Assembly (NCBI RefSeq): GCF_012516435.1
Contig: NZ_CP051216.1
Span: forward strand, 2,498,001 to 2,562,000
Direction: 5' to 3'
Length of the DNA: 64,000 bases
Source: Pseudodesulfovibrio sp. zrk46
GTDB lineage: Bacteria > Desulfobacterota > Desulfovibrionia > Desulfovibrionales > Desulfovibrionaceae
Shown: positions 16,819 through 25,303 of the stretch, piece after piece
Layout: each line of letters starts with the position of its first letter
Numbering within the stretch: position 1 is the first letter of the stretch
Program-made: the position numbers and the translations under genes
Notes under the pieces: model-generated
The model's database searches: none
Seen by the model: the letters and a program-made list of their open reading frames with translations, nothing else
What the model was told of the DNA's origin: nothing

Positions 16819-16925
16819 AGCACACCATCTGCTGCGTTGCTGCTCAAAATTCAGACCCTTGCGTATTGGAATACGCGGCGGTCCTGTATTTTGCTTGCGT
16901 CTTGCCGTTGGCGCACTTTCGATCA
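16819..16925. repeat. Dispersed intergenic repeat, copy 1
   Basis: Begins CACACCATCTGCTGCGTTGC and continues with CAAAATTCAGACCC, a GCGTATTGGAATACGC hairpin and TTGCTTGCGTCTTGC. The same ordered blocks recur at 28768-28912, so it is a member of a scattered intergenic repeat family. It lies just upstream of selC. Confidence 0.6.
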
Positions 16926-16958
16926 AACCCAGCCCTTCATACGGGTAGGAGATAGGCT

Positions 16959-16983
16959 GTGCGCTGTGACAGGTGCCTTACGA
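16959..16983 (+). repeat. 25-bp direct repeat, right copy
   Basis: Matches 14894-14918 at 23 of 25 positions. No integrase gene lies between the two copies. Confidence 0.55.
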
Positions 16984-17162
16984 AGTGCAGAAATAGCAAG
17001 TTTTTGTGGGGGGTACAAGTAGTAACGTTTTGGGTGTGGTTTTGCCCTGAAGTAGGGAAGGCTGTACTTTTTTTGTGTGCTGTCGTAAATTTCATGCATC
17101 GTGCCATATTGTGGCAGTGACTTACCCTTTTGAACTGGAATTGAATTACTTGGGAGATCGCA

Positions 17163-17450
17163 ATGAAATCCGGAAAGATTCAGTATGTTTTAGCTGTTGC
17201 TACGTTGGCTGTTGGCCTGGTCGGAAGTGCTGTGGCCGCGGATATTGGTTCCACTGTGAAGCAGGCGTGCACCGCTTGTCATTCCTCCAAGCGTATTTGC
17301 CTTAATCTGGGCGTCAAGGATGCCGGAGCGTGGAAGTCCACAGTTCAGCGAATGGTAAACAACGGCGCACGTCTGTCCGGTGGGCAGGTTGATGAAGCTG
17401 CCAATTATCTGAACAGTCTGGCTCCGGGTACTGGGCCTCTCTGCAAGTAG
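17163..17450 (+). CDS. Small periplasmic monohaem cytochrome c
   Basis: 95 residues: signal peptide ending AVAA-D at about 25, then one haem site CTACH (about 37-41) with His as proximal ligand; Met in QRMVNNGA is the likely distal ligand. The length of about 70 mature residues fits cytochrome c-553-like class I proteins. Periplasmic electron carrier; its partners are not evident from neighbours. A GGGAG site precedes the ATG. Confidence 0.85.
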   Translation: MKSGKIQYVLAVATLAVGLVGSAVAADIGSTVKQACTACHSSKRICLNLGVKDAGAWKSTVQRMVNNGARLSGGQVDEAANYLNSLAPGTGPLCK

Positions 17451-17716
17451 TCTTCACGCCTGGGATATGTGCAGCGGTGGAGGCTGCGGGGACGTTTTTG
17501 CGAAACGCATTCCGTTGCTGTCTATGTGCGTTCACCTAGCCAGCGGGATGTGTTGCTTACGCAAGCCCTCCCTCTTACCGCATGCAGATGTGCGGACGAC
17601 GTGATCCTGTTTCAAAGATTGTATCGTTCTGAATAATTCTACAGATATTTGTGCAATGGCGTTACCCCTGATTTCCTGCCGTCATATGTAGGTGGCGCGA
17701 GGAGACTCTATTGTTG

Positions 17717-18397
17717 ATGCGGGTCATGATGCTTTGTCTGGCGACGTTGGTGTTCGCCTTTTCTGCCTCGGCGCAGACAACGGATTACAACATCGTTATC
17801 GGAGCGAGTCCGGTCACGAGTCCGCCGCTGCAGGTTATCGACATGTCAAGGGCCAAGGATGGACCGTATGGTCCTGCTCCGGGCAAGAGCATTCAGGTGT
17901 TTTTGTTGGACGGCCTTTTCGGCAGACAAGGGCCGGGAGATAGTCGAACGCTCGATGTGGGGATTCGACGTGGGTTGCCGCATATTCTCATGTTTGAGGA
18001 TGGGCGCTGGCAGCCTCTCAGGCCGGTTGGACGTAACTACGGTTATGAGATCGACTTTGCACAACGTATGGCGAAAGCGCTTCCCGGTGAGACTGTTGGT
18101 CTCATTGTTGGGAATGGCAACCGTGACGAGGTGCTAGAAACAGCCTCTGTTGCGATGGAGGCCATGCCTTGTGATGTGATTGCCTATGTCCGATTGGCAG
18201 ATTCCGTCCTTCCCAAACCATTGGTGAGTGCACAGAAGAAAGCCCAATTAAGTGCGCCGGATCTCATCATTTATGACATGTCGAGATACTATGATTTTAA
18301 CAATTCCAACCGGGGCCGACCGGAAGAGATACACGAGCAATCGTCGCTGATCTTTCAAGAGGTCCTCAAGCGGATGAAAACGAACCATAAGGAATAA
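17717..18397 (+). CDS. Secreted protein resembling a degenerate CE6/SASA esterase
   Basis: 226 residues with a signal peptide (about 1-20, SASA-Q). The pattern VFLLDG, then DGRWQPLRPVGRNYGYEIDFAQ, then ALPGETVGLIVGNG follows the order of acetyl-esterase/sialate-O-acetylesterase-like SGNH proteins. The catalytic block that usually reads GQSNM is replaced by GLFGRQ, and the usual GGT block is altered, so it is probably not an active esterase of that type. Start chosen at ATG 17717; TTG at 17711 is better spaced from GGAG and possible. The next gene starts 4 bp after its stop. Confidence 0.5.
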   Translation: MRVMMLCLATLVFAFSASAQTTDYNIVIGASPVTSPPLQVIDMSRAKDGPYGPAPGKSIQVFLLDGLFGRQGPGDSRTLDVGIRRGLPHILMFEDGRWQPLRPVGRNYGYEIDFAQRMAKALPGETVGLIVGNGNRDEVLETASVAMEAMPCDVIAYVRLADSVLPKPLVSAQKKAQLSAPDLIIYDMSRYYDFNNSNRGRPEEIHEQSSLIFQEVLKRMKTNHKE

Positions 18398-18401
18398 TAC
18401 A

Positions 18402-18701
18402 ATGGGACTGACTTATGTATCGGCGACCGTCGCCGCCAAGGATGGCATGGAACAGGAGCTGGAAATAGTATTGTCCAGCGTCGTGGCTGAAGTGCGCAAG
18501 GAAGCGGGGTGTATCCGCTACGATCTGCATAAATCTGACTACGGTAACGTCTTCCTCTTCTATGAGATTTGGGAGAGCCCGGCCCATTTGGCAGCGCACG
18601 GCAAGACGCCGCACATGGACGCCATGCGCGAAGCCAGTGCCGATCTGGTGGCTGGCCCGGCCGAAGTTAATACGTGGGAAGCTGTGGATGTAGCCGAGTA
18701 G
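18402..18701 (+). CDS. ABM-domain protein (putative quinol monooxygenase, YgiN-like)
   Basis: 99 residues, the standard length of single-domain antibiotic-biosynthesis-monooxygenase (ABM) proteins. Features: TVAAKDGMEQELEIVL at the start, EAGCIRYDLHKS, FLFYEIWES, then HLAAHGKTPHM. Members form ferredoxin-like dimers acting on quinols or haem. It lies 4 bp behind the esterase-like gene and before a strong terminator. Confidence 0.85.
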   Translation: MGLTYVSATVAAKDGMEQELEIVLSSVVAEVRKEAGCIRYDLHKSDYGNVFLFYEIWESPAHLAAHGKTPHMDAMREASADLVAGPAEVNTWEAVDVAE

Positions 18702-18721
18702 CTCCGCAAGAATGACAAATG

Positions 18722-18752
18722 AAAAGGCCGCCCTTTGAGGGCGGCCTTTTTT
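18722..18752. terminator. Bidirectional terminator
   Basis: AAAAGGCCGCCCT / AGGGCGGCCTTTT perfect stem with a 3-nt loop, between convergent genes. Confidence 0.92.
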
Positions 18753-18758
18753 GTTGGT

Positions 18759-20732
18759 TTAGAATTTTTCGAAGTCGTCATCCCCCATGTCGAGAGCAAC
18801 GCCATTTCCTTGGGATGCACTACTCTTTGGGGCAGCGGCAATAGGCTTGGGAGCCTGCTTTTGTACCCTCACCCGTGATTGGGTGGACATGTAGCCTCCC
18901 TCGCCAATGTTGAAGTAGGACACGGTATCCTTGAGCAGTTCTGCCTGGCTGGAGAGTTCTTCAGAAGTGGAGGAGAGCTCTTCTGAAGAAGAGGCGATCT
19001 GTTGAATGACCTGGTCCAGTTGGCGAATGGCCTCATTCACTCCCTGCGCGCCGGCATGCTGTTCATTGCTGGCGGCGGTAATGGCCTGAATCAGCTCTGC
19101 GGTCTGCTGGATGTCCGGGACCATCTTGCCGAGCATTTCTCCGGCCTCTTCAGCCACTTGAACACTGGAAGAGGAAAGCTCACTGATTTCGGCTGCGGCA
19201 ACACCGGAGCGTTCGGCCAGCTTGCGGACTTCTGCAGCAACGACCGCGAACCCCTTGCCGTGTTCGCCAGCTCGTGCAGCCTCAATGGCAGCGTTGAGAG
19301 CGAGCAGATTGGTCTGGCGGGCGATGTCCTCAATGATGGTGATCTTCTCTGCGATTTCCTTCATTGACGTGACGGTCTGGGCAACGGCCTTGCCGCCCTT
19401 GTCTGCATCGGCTGCCGAGCGCAGGGCGATTTCTTCTGTCTGCTTGGAGTTCTCAGCATTCTGACTGATGTTGGAGAGCATCTGTTCCATGGATGCGCCC
19501 ACTTCTTCAACATTGGAGGACTGTTCTGTCGCACCTTGGGCGAGGGAACCAGCCGTGGCGGCAAGTTGCGATGAGCCCGATGCCACTTCATCAACAGCAG
19601 TGCGCACCTCGCTGACAACTGTTCTGAGCTTGGTGCCCATGTCGCCGAGATCTCGGGCGAGTTGCCCCACTTCGTCCTTGCCGGATGCTGCAATGGTGGC
19701 AGTAAGGTCACCTTCCGAGATGCTGCGGGTGAAGTCCCCACTGCGGATAATGGGGTCAGTCATGGTGTTGGCGAGCTTCCAACCGATCAAACCGAATATG
19801 AGTGCAATGACAGCACCGATGATCACGGTGTTCATGATGGCGGCGTTTGAAGCCTCCTTGATCTCCGAGTGCTCAATAAGAGCGATATACTTCCAGCCGG
19901 TGGAAGAGGAGTTGAGCACGCTGGCGTACATGTCAGTGCCGTCTACATCCAAGTCTTCCACCAGTCCGCCGGAAACGGAGCCGATGGTCTGGAAAGCCTC
20001 AGGCAACTCGTTCATCTTTTTGAAGACGTAATCCTTATGGAGTGGGTCGGCGAGGACAGAACCGTCATCTTGTACGATCATGATGTAGCCGGTCTTGCCG
20101 ATGCGGATATTGGCTGCGATTTCGGTGAGCTTCCCCAGAGAAATGTCGACTGCGGCAACACCTACGAATTTGCCGTTGTTGTCGCGGACCTTGGTCACCA
20201 TGCCGATATTCGGGACGCCCTCAGTGGTGATGTAGGCACTCAGCAGCGTCGTTTCGGTGGAGGAGTTCATGCCCTGTTGGTACCAAGGGCGCTTGCGTGG
20301 ATCATAACCGGCGCTCATGGGCTCGTCAGGGGTCTGTGTATAGCCGCCGTCTTCAAGACCAGCGTATACATAGGCGTATTCCGGGTGGCTTTCGAGCAGG
20401 TGCTTGAACGTGAAGTATGCTGTGTGCTCCTTTTCGCTCATGCCTTCGCGTTCAAAGTTGTATTTACCCTCAGGAAGATTCTGGTACTGACGCCATTGTC
20501 CCAGTCCCTCTTTGAGGCTCGGTAGCAGGGCCATGTACTTGGTGATGTCGGCAGGTCCTTTGAGGAGTTGGTTGACGTAGCTGTCAACGCGTTGCAGTTG
20601 CTCCTGTGAAGACATTTCGAACTGATCTGTGACTGTATCGCTGATCTGCATGGATACAATTGATGAGATGACCGCCACCGAGATGATGACGGGAATTATG
20701 ATGGCCAAAATGAATTTGGACCGGATTTTCAT
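18759..20732 (-). CDS. Methyl-accepting chemotaxis protein with dCache sensor
   Basis: 657 residues: TM1 about 8-30; periplasmic dCache_1 domain (pattern [12 protein letters not shown], then [10 protein letters not shown], then [13 protein letters not shown]); TM2 about 283-303; HAMP; then the MCP signalling domain with the conserved tip [18 protein letters not shown]. The C-terminus has no NWETF-type receptor tail. dCache receptors usually bind amino acids or small organic acids. Promoter region upstream to 20914; the end is shared with the bidirectional terminator. Confidence 0.95.
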   Translation of the reverse strand: MKIRSKFILAIIIPVIISVAVISSIVSMQISDTVTDQFEMSSQEQLQRVDSYVNQLLKGPADITKYMALLPSLKEGLGQWRQYQNLPEGKYNFEREGMSEKEHTAYFTFKHLLESHPEYAYVYAGLEDGGYTQTPDEPMSAGYDPRKRPWYQQGMNSSTETTLLSAYITTEGVPNIGMVTKVRDNNGKFVGVAAVDISLGKLTEIAANIRIGKTGYIMIVQDDGSVLADPLHKDYVFKKMNELPEAFQTIGSVSGGLVEDLDVDGTDMYASVLNSSSTGWKYIALIEHSEIKEASNAAIMNTVIIGAVIALIFGLIGWKLANTMTDPIIRSGDFTRSISEGDLTATIAASGKDEVGQLARDLGDMGTKLRTVVSEVRTAVDEVASGSSQLAATAGSLAQGATEQSSNVEEVGASMEQMLSNISQNAENSKQTEEIALRSAADADKGGKAVAQTVTSMKEIAEKITIIEDIARQTNLLALNAAIEAARAGEHGKGFAVVAAEVRKLAERSGVAAAEISELSSSSVQVAEEAGEMLGKMVPDIQQTAELIQAITAASNEQHAGAQGVNEAIRQLDQVIQQIASSSEELSSTSEELSSQAELLKDTVSYFNIGEGGYMSTQSRVRVQKQAPKPIAAAPKSSASQGNGVALDMGDDDFEKF

Positions 20733-20872
20733 ACGCTCCCCCCTTGAGTATGATTTTTTAGGACTCTAGGGAAACCATGCCACTGGCTACATCTGAACGC
20801 CATTATATAGATGGAATTGTCACCCAAGTGATGCATTGGCTGACTGGTGTGATGAAGAATAGGGGAGAGACG

Positions 20873-20904
20873 AAAAAAGGCAGCTGATTTAATCAGCTGC
20901 CTTT
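20873..20904 (-). terminator. Terminator after tRNA-Glu
   Basis: AGGCAGCTGATT / AATCAGCTGCCT hairpin; on the minus strand it is followed by a T-run. Confidence 0.85.
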
Positions 20905-20914
20905 ATTCATTACA

Positions 20915-20992
20915 TGGCGTCCCCAAGGGGATTTGAACCCCTGTTAACGGCGTGAAAGGCCGTCGTCCTGGACCAGACTAGACGATGGGGAC
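20915..20992 (-). tRNA. tRNA-Glu (UUC), copy 1
   Basis: 78 bases including CCA; starts GTCCCCATCGTC, anticodon loop CTTTCAC (TTC), ends GGGGACGCCA. The tRNA sequence is identical to those at 22197 and 22504. Confidence 0.95.
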
Positions 20993-21449
20993 GCATGATG
21001 CGACTGGCGGTTCGGCAAGGCGTCTGGAGCCTTTTGTTGCCGGGTTGCCCCGTCTGGAGAGGCGTATTTCCCACAAAACCGGGAGGGGCGCAAGTCTTTT
21101 CTTACGGTTTTTTCATTTTTTATGACTTTTCTTGTCAGGATTGGTGAATCGAGGGTGAAAAGGGACTGTAGTTCGTATGCGAGTTGTCGTAATTCTCGCA
21201 GAATATGAGCAGGTTGCTTTGGCCCCTGACAATATGGATCGGGTAAGAAAGCTGGCGGGTAAAAAGAGAAAAAAATCACTTGTTACCATTGGGCTCCCGA
21301 CCGTTGACATTACATATAATACCGCTCTAGAAGGCCCATTACGCATTATGCGTACTAGGCTGTCGACACGTCTGTTTCAGGGATGAGGTGCCTGATTCCA
21401 GGGTGTTTTGGTTTTTTTGGAGTTAATTTTTTTAAGGAGAGTAATCGTA
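20993..21449. other. Intergenic region between tRNA-Glu and satP
   Basis: About 450 bases. A 69-codon ORF at 21177-21386 has no ribosome site and is not called. TATAAT (21315-21320) is a candidate -10 for satP without a clear -35, and ACGCATTATGCGT (21341-21353) is a perfect 13-nt palindrome just behind it, a candidate operator. Confidence 0.5.
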
Positions 21450-22007
21450 ATGGAAACCAAACTTGCCAACCCCGCCCCGCTCGGTCTGATGGGCTTTGGC
21501 ATGACCACCATCCTGTTGAACATCCACAACGCTGGCTTTTTCCCCATCAGTTCCATGATTCTTGCCATGGGCATTTTCTATGGCGGTATCGCACAGGTTA
21601 TTGCCGGCATCATGGAATTCAAGAAGGGTAACACCTTCGGCACCACTGCCTTCACTTCCTACGGTCTATTCTGGCTGACTCTGGTCGCCCTGATCGTCAT
21701 GCCGAAGCTTGGCATGGCCGAGGCTACTCCTGCAGCATACATGGGTTGCTATCTCGTGATGTGGGGAATCTTTACCCTGTTCATGTTCATGGGAACACTT
21801 AAAGGCAACAAGGTGCTTCAGTTCGTCTTCTTGTCTCTGACCATTTTGTTCTTCCTGCTCGCTATCAAAGATTTCACCCATAATGAGATGATTGGTACCT
21901 TGGCAGGCTGGGAAGGGATTCTTTGCGGCGCGTCCGCCATCTATCTCGCCATGGCCGAAGTCTTGAATGAGCAGTATGGTCGCACCGTCCTGCCCATCGG
22001 CGAATAA
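21450..22007 (+). CDS. satP: Acetate/succinate uptake transporter, GPR1/FUN34/YaaH family
   Basis: 185-residue inner-membrane protein with six predicted hydrophobic helices. The family signature [14 protein letters not shown] is at about 6-19, and the [16 protein letters not shown] region at the C-terminus is also typical. It imports acetate/succinate with protons. TAAGGAG lies about 9 bp before the ATG; the earlier in-frame start at 21408 is rejected. Single-gene unit ended by a terminator. Confidence 0.92.
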   Translation: METKLANPAPLGLMGFGMTTILLNIHNAGFFPISSMILAMGIFYGGIAQVIAGIMEFKKGNTFGTTAFTSYGLFWLTLVALIVMPKLGMAEATPAAYMGCYLVMWGIFTLFMFMGTLKGNKVLQFVFLSLTILFFLLAIKDFTHNEMIGTLAGWEGILCGASAIYLAMAEVLNEQYGRTVLPIGE

Positions 22008-22035
22008 AGTCGACGCCACATAGCACTGGCAATTC

Positions 22036-22068
22036 AAAGGCCGCACAGCATGTCTGTGCGGCCTTTTT
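22036..22068 (+). terminator. Terminator after satP
   Basis: AAAGGCCGCACA / TGTGCGGCCTTT stem with T-run. Confidence 0.9.
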
Positions 22069-22154
22069 CGTGTCTGTATGATTGTCTGACTGTTGAGTCG
22101 CGGTTGCGGCTTGAGAGGGTGGTCGGGGGTAATATCAGGACTATGCACAAACGA

Positions 22155-22186
22155 AAAGAGGCAGTCGATTTCTCGACTGCCTCTCT
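22155..22186 (-). terminator. Terminator of tRNA block copy 1
   Basis: AGAGGCAGTCGA / TCGACTGCCTCT hairpin, then TTTTCG on the minus strand. Confidence 0.85.
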
Positions 22187-22196
22187 GGCTTTTCTA

Positions 22197-22274
22197 TGGC
22201 GTCCCCAAGGGGATTTGAACCCCTGTTAACGGCGTGAAAGGCCGTCGTCCTGGACCAGACTAGACGATGGGGAC
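22197..22274 (-). tRNA. tRNA-Glu (UUC), copy 2
   Basis: Same sequence as the gene at 20915; anticodon TTC, CCA encoded. Cotranscribed behind tRNA-Gln with a 12-bp gap. Confidence 0.95.
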
Positions 22275-22286
22275 GCAGGATAAATT

Positions 22287-22361
22287 TGGCTGGGCTGCAA
22301 GGACTCGAACCTTGATTAACGGAGCCAGAACCCGTCGTCCTGCCAATTGAACGACAGCCCA
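22287..22361 (-). tRNA. tRNA-Gln (CUG), copy 1
   Basis: 75 bases including CCA; starts TGGGCTGTCGTTCAATTGG, anticodon loop TTCTGGC gives CTG, ends CAGCCCAGCCA. Confidence 0.93.
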
Positions 22362-22374
22362 GCAGCGAGAGGAA

Positions 22375-22403
22375 GATTTATGCGGTAGCCCGCCGAAAGT
22401 CAA
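22375..22403 (-). promoter_or_regulatory. Promoter of tRNA block copy 1
   Basis: TTGACT and TAAATC with a 17-bp spacer on the minus strand, 14 bp upstream of tRNA-Gln. Confidence 0.75.
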
Positions 22404-22461
22404 CCCCTTTTTGCTCAGATTTGAAAGAGATTTTTGAAACTTCTGAAGAGAGCACAAACGA

Positions 22462-22493
22462 AAAGAGGCAGTCGATTTCTCGACTGCCTCTCT
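22462..22493 (-). terminator. Terminator of tRNA block copy 2
   Basis: Same hairpin as at 22155. It lies between copy-2 tRNA-Glu and copy-1 promoter, so each block is an independent transcription unit. Confidence 0.85.
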
Positions 22494-22503
22494 GGCTTTT
22501 CTG

Positions 22504-22581
22504 TGGCGTCCCCAAGGGGATTTGAACCCCTGTTAACGGCGTGAAAGGCCGTCGTCCTGGACCAGACTAGACGATGGGGAC
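22504..22581 (-). tRNA. tRNA-Glu (UUC), copy 3
   Basis: Identical to the other two tRNA-Glu genes. Confidence 0.95.
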
Positions 22582-22593
22582 GCAGGATAAATT

Positions 22594-22668
22594 TGGCTGG
22601 GCTGCAAGGACTCGAACCTTGATTAACGGAGCCAGAACCCGTCGTCCTGCCAATTGAACGACAGCCCA
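22594..22668 (-). tRNA. tRNA-Gln (CUG), copy 2
   Basis: Identical to the gene at 22287. Confidence 0.93.
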
Positions 22669-22681
22669 GCAGCGAGAGGAA

Positions 22682-22710
22682 GATTTATGCGGTAGCCCGC
22701 CGAAAGTCAA
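22682..22710 (-). promoter_or_regulatory. Promoter of tRNA block copy 2
   Basis: TTGACT (22705-22710) and TAAATC (22682-22687), 17-bp spacer. Confidence 0.75.
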
Positions 22711-22737
22711 CCTCTTTTTGTGCTTTTTAAAACTTTT

Positions 22738-23088
22738 TTAGGCGGTTTTAGCCAGCTTGCGGGTGCGCTTCTTCAACTTGTTGATTTTGCGGCGGATACG
22801 GTCGCGGACAACACGCTCTTCAACCTTTTCCTTGTCAGCGCGAAGAGCACGAATCTGCTTCTTCAGCTCAGCAATCTGCTGCTTGTACGGGGAAACGGTT
22901 ACTTCGTCTTCGATGCCGAAGAGTTCCTTGATAGCTGCAACGATCTCGTCCTTGTCCTTACCGGAAGCGCCGGTGATCATGGGCAGCTTGGCGATGCAGA
23001 GCTCACGGAGCTCCTTGGTGGTCATCTTCTCAAGGGGTTTGGTAAGCTCGAGCTCCTCAAAGGAAATCTCTTTTACTTCTTCACTCAT
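22738..23088 (-). CDS. Hypothetical basic protein with Rho_N/SAP-like motif
   Basis: 116 residues. Residues about 20-55 (MTTKELRELCIAKLPMITG, then KDEIVAAIKELFGI) resemble the helix-extended-loop-helix of Rho N-terminal or SAP domains. The second half is a charged coiled coil (QQIAELKKQIRALRADKEKV) ending in a very basic tail (RRKINKLKKRTRKLAK). This suggests a nucleic-acid-binding role. AAGGAG precedes the chosen ATG; a further-upstream start would overlap the DciA-like gene's end. It sits 35 bp behind that gene. Confidence 0.7.
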   Translation of the reverse strand: MSEEVKEISFEELELTKPLEKMTTKELRELCIAKLPMITGASGKDKDEIVAAIKELFGIEDEVTVSPYKQQIAELKKQIRALRADKEKVEERVVRDRIRRKINKLKKRTRKLAKTA

Positions 23089-23123
23089 GGTGTACTCCTT
23101 AAAATGTGCCGGAACGGATTGAT

Positions 23124-23615
23124 CTATTCGTTTTCGAACATCCGCATGTACGCTCGATAGCACCTGCCGAGAGGTGTGTCGGTGTCCAGCAGTTGAGTTA
23201 GTTTGCCCAAATCTTTGGGCTTTTTAAGTTTCCTCGGAGGCTCCACAGCCTCCGGTCGGATTACTCCGTCCAAAGGAACTCTGCCGTTTAGCAGCTCGAA
23301 TGTGACTTTGTCAAAGACTTCTTCACCTAAATATCCGTTGACCGTATCCAGTATCATGGGGGCCAGGAACTGCGCCTCCTGCATGACCATGGGGTCTTCT
23401 GCTGCCAGAATAAGTTTTCGACCTCGATGCCCAAGTGGTCTGGCAATAGGAGCCATTTCGCCCATGAGCTCATCCCACGCATTCCACAGTTGCACCAAAG
23501 TAAGGCCACCTGTGGTGTCGAGCTTGTTCAGAAAGGTGGGGAGGGAACGCTGCACGCTGACCATGCGATTGGTGCGTCCCTTCTTGTTGCTGTAGTGGCG
23601 AAAATATCGGGCCAT
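23124..23615 (-). CDS. DUF721 family protein (DciA-like)
   Basis: 163 residues. The central part (LTLVQLWNAWDELMGEMAPIARPLGHRGRKLILAAEDP, read in pieces) is typical of DUF721; DciA members help load the replicative helicase. The N-terminus is basic (FRHYSNKKGRTNR). Its placement between a PEGA lipoprotein gene and a Rho_N-like gene does not settle the function. Confidence 0.8.
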   Translation of the reverse strand: MARYFRHYSNKKGRTNRMVSVQRSLPTFLNKLDTTGGLTLVQLWNAWDELMGEMAPIARPLGHRGRKLILAAEDPMVMQEAQFLAPMILDTVNGYLGEEVFDKVTFELLNGRVPLDGVIRPEAVEPPRKLKKPKDLGKLTQLLDTDTPLGRCYRAYMRMFENE

Positions 23616-23619
23616 TGTC

Positions 23620-24033
23620 CTACTTCTTGGGGGTCAGGGTGATGGTGACAATATCGGGGCGGAGTTCGTAGGCTTCGCCGGAGCGTTCCTGCTCATCCAC
23701 TTCCTTGGCGACTTCCTGCCCAATCTCCTTGGGGTCACCGCCTGTGAGGACGCCAGAGATGATGCCGTCGCGGATAGCTTCATCCGGCATGAACTGGCGT
23801 GTGATTTCCAAATCTTCCTGCTTGTAGCCATCCTTGACGATAGTCAGCAGGTGGTCGCTCTGTTTATCAAGGGAAACAGCACAAGGCGTGGTGCAGACTT
23901 TCGTGCCATCTGCATAAACCGTGGCCCCGAGGGGATTGGTGGAGACCGGAATTTTCTGCTTGGGCACTCCGCAGCCGGTCAGGAGCAGTATACATATAGT
24001 AATGGCCGATAGTGTGGCGATTTGTTTGCTCAT
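23620..24033 (-). CDS. PEGA-domain lipoprotein A
   Basis: 137 residues with a lipoprotein signal (ILLLTGC, Cys at about 20). A PEGA domain follows: KIPVSTNPLGATVYADGTKV and HLLTIVKDGYKQEDLEITR. PEGA domains are extracytoplasmic beta modules linked to surface polysaccharide or envelope proteins. It is paralogous to the lipoprotein at 25304 over the first 90 residues. Start set by AAGGAAG upstream of the ATG at 24033. Confidence 0.85.
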   Translation of the reverse strand: MSKQIATLSAITICILLLTGCGVPKQKIPVSTNPLGATVYADGTKVCTTPCAVSLDKQSDHLLTIVKDGYKQEDLEITRQFMPDEAIRDGIISGVLTGGDPKEIGQEVAKEVDEQERSGEAYELRPDIVTITLTPKK

Positions 24034-24064
24034 GATAACCTTCCTTGTGATTCCTTGAAGGAAC

Positions 24065-24093
24065 ACCCCCGGACGACAATGCCGTCCGGGGGT
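24065..24093. other. Intergenic hairpin between usp and PEGA lipoprotein A genes
   Basis: ACCCCCGGACG / CGTCCGGGGGT stem without a following T-run; probably an mRNA-stability or processing element in the minus-strand transcript. Confidence 0.5.
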
Positions 24094-24130
24094 GCGATTG
24101 TCTTATTGCATGGGCGTACGCCCGGTCAAG

Positions 24131-25018
24131 TTACATGCAGTTGCGTGCGCGATAGTTGACGATAAGGGCCGGGCAACCGGGAGACAGGGCCACCTGGATA
24201 ACCGTGGAGCCCACGAAGGGCTTGGCCAGTTCCTGGCTGGTGGAGTACTGGGCCATGATGACCAGATCCGCTTCCTGCCAGCGGGCATGCTTAAGGATCT
24301 CGACAAAGGGAACGCCTTCCCAACATTCGAAGGAATGGCTGATGCCGTCCATGGCGCGAGTGTACTTGCTCTTCATCTTCTCCTTGGCACTGTCCACGAA
24401 GATGTCCATGTCCTGCATGTAGTACTTGGGGTTCGGGCATTGCTGGCCGATGTCCAGTACGTGGAAGATATCCAGATGCGCATCATACTGACGCGCCACC
24501 TGCGCGGCAAAGCAGAGTGCGGAATCGGACGGGGTAGAGAAGTCGGTCGCCATGACGATGCGCTTGATGTCGTTTACCGGAGGCATCTCATTAGTCACAA
24601 CCATGACCGGGCAGAACACATTGGAGCAGACCTTGCGGATGGTGGTGTCCACCGATCCCCACATGCGGTCCGGGCGATCCATGGTTGAGGTGTGGTGCCC
24701 CATGACGATGAGGTCTATACCCTGAGTATGGATGAGCTTCAGCATCTGCTCATGGGCCGGGCCAGTGCGGACCTGGATGGAGTAATTGGGCAGCGTCTTG
24801 AGATCGTCTGCGAAGAATTCCTCTATCTTTTCAGCGGTCTTTTGAACAAGCGCCTCTTCTGACATCTGGTCGTGCGGACACCATGCGTCCTTTGTGATGG
24901 GCAGGGAGTGAAAGAGAATGAGCTCGGCGTCGTGCCTACGCGCGAGATCAAAGGCCGCCTTGGGAGCGGTCTGGGAATCGATCTGCGGGGTAGCAGCCAG
25001 AAGAATCTTCTTGAACAT
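24131..25018 (-). CDS. Tandem-domain universal stress protein
   Basis: 295 residues with two Usp domains (about 1-145 and 150-292). The first carries the ATP-binding type loop MGHHTSTMDRPDRMWGS; the second has the altered loop MAQYSTSQELAKPFVGST. Cytoplasmic stress protein; nucleotide binding by at least the first domain is expected. GGAGG is 6 bp before the ATG. Confidence 0.93.
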   Translation of the reverse strand: MFKKILLAATPQIDSQTAPKAAFDLARRHDAELILFHSLPITKDAWCPHDQMSEEALVQKTAEKIEEFFADDLKTLPNYSIQVRTGPAHEQMLKLIHTQGIDLIVMGHHTSTMDRPDRMWGSVDTTIRKVCSNVFCPVMVVTNEMPPVNDIKRIVMATDFSTPSDSALCFAAQVARQYDAHLDIFHVLDIGQQCPNPKYYMQDMDIFVDSAKEKMKSKYTRAMDGISHSFECWEGVPFVEILKHARWQEADLVIMAQYSTSQELAKPFVGSTVIQVALSPGCPALIVNYRARNCM

Positions 25019-25243
25019 GTCGCCTCCTTGTCATGGCCGGCTTGTTAATCAGTTAAGCCCCTCACCGGCTAGGGGTGTTCATTCAATGCTACTATCTCAA
25101 TTCCATAAGGATAGGGCAAGCATAATTGAAAAAATACGATTGCAGAATATGACATGATATTTTCGGAAAAAACAACAGATTCCGGTGAAAAATAATGAAA
25201 ATAACTGACTGATTGCAGTCCATCAGCTCTTTGAACGCTAATG

Positions 25244-25276
25244 AAAAAGCCCCGGAGGTATTTTCCGGGGCTTTTA
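25244..25276. terminator. Terminator
   Basis: AAAAGCCCCGGA / TCCGGGGCTTTT stem. It ends the PEGA lipoprotein B transcript on the minus strand. Confidence 0.9.
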
Positions 25277-25303
25277 ATGAGTCGAATTAGTATGGTTGGG
25301 GCT

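Larger units (their letters stand above)
22145..22415. repeat. 271-bp duplicated tRNA block, copy 1
   Basis: Nearly identical to 22452-22722 (period 307). Each block contains promoter, tRNA-Gln, tRNA-Glu and terminator on the minus strand. The few differences are single bases near the terminator and at the outer end. Confidence 0.9.
22452..22722. repeat. 271-bp duplicated tRNA block, copy 2
   Basis: Second copy of the block at 22145-22415, separated from it by 36 bp. Confidence 0.9.

Noticed and set aside
21177..21386. 69-codon ORF upstream of satP
   Set aside because: No ribosome site; overlaps the likely promoter and palindrome.
22145..22722. Possible assembly artefact rather than true tRNA duplication
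   Set aside because: The two copies differ at a few bases and have distinct outer flanks, which favours a real duplication.
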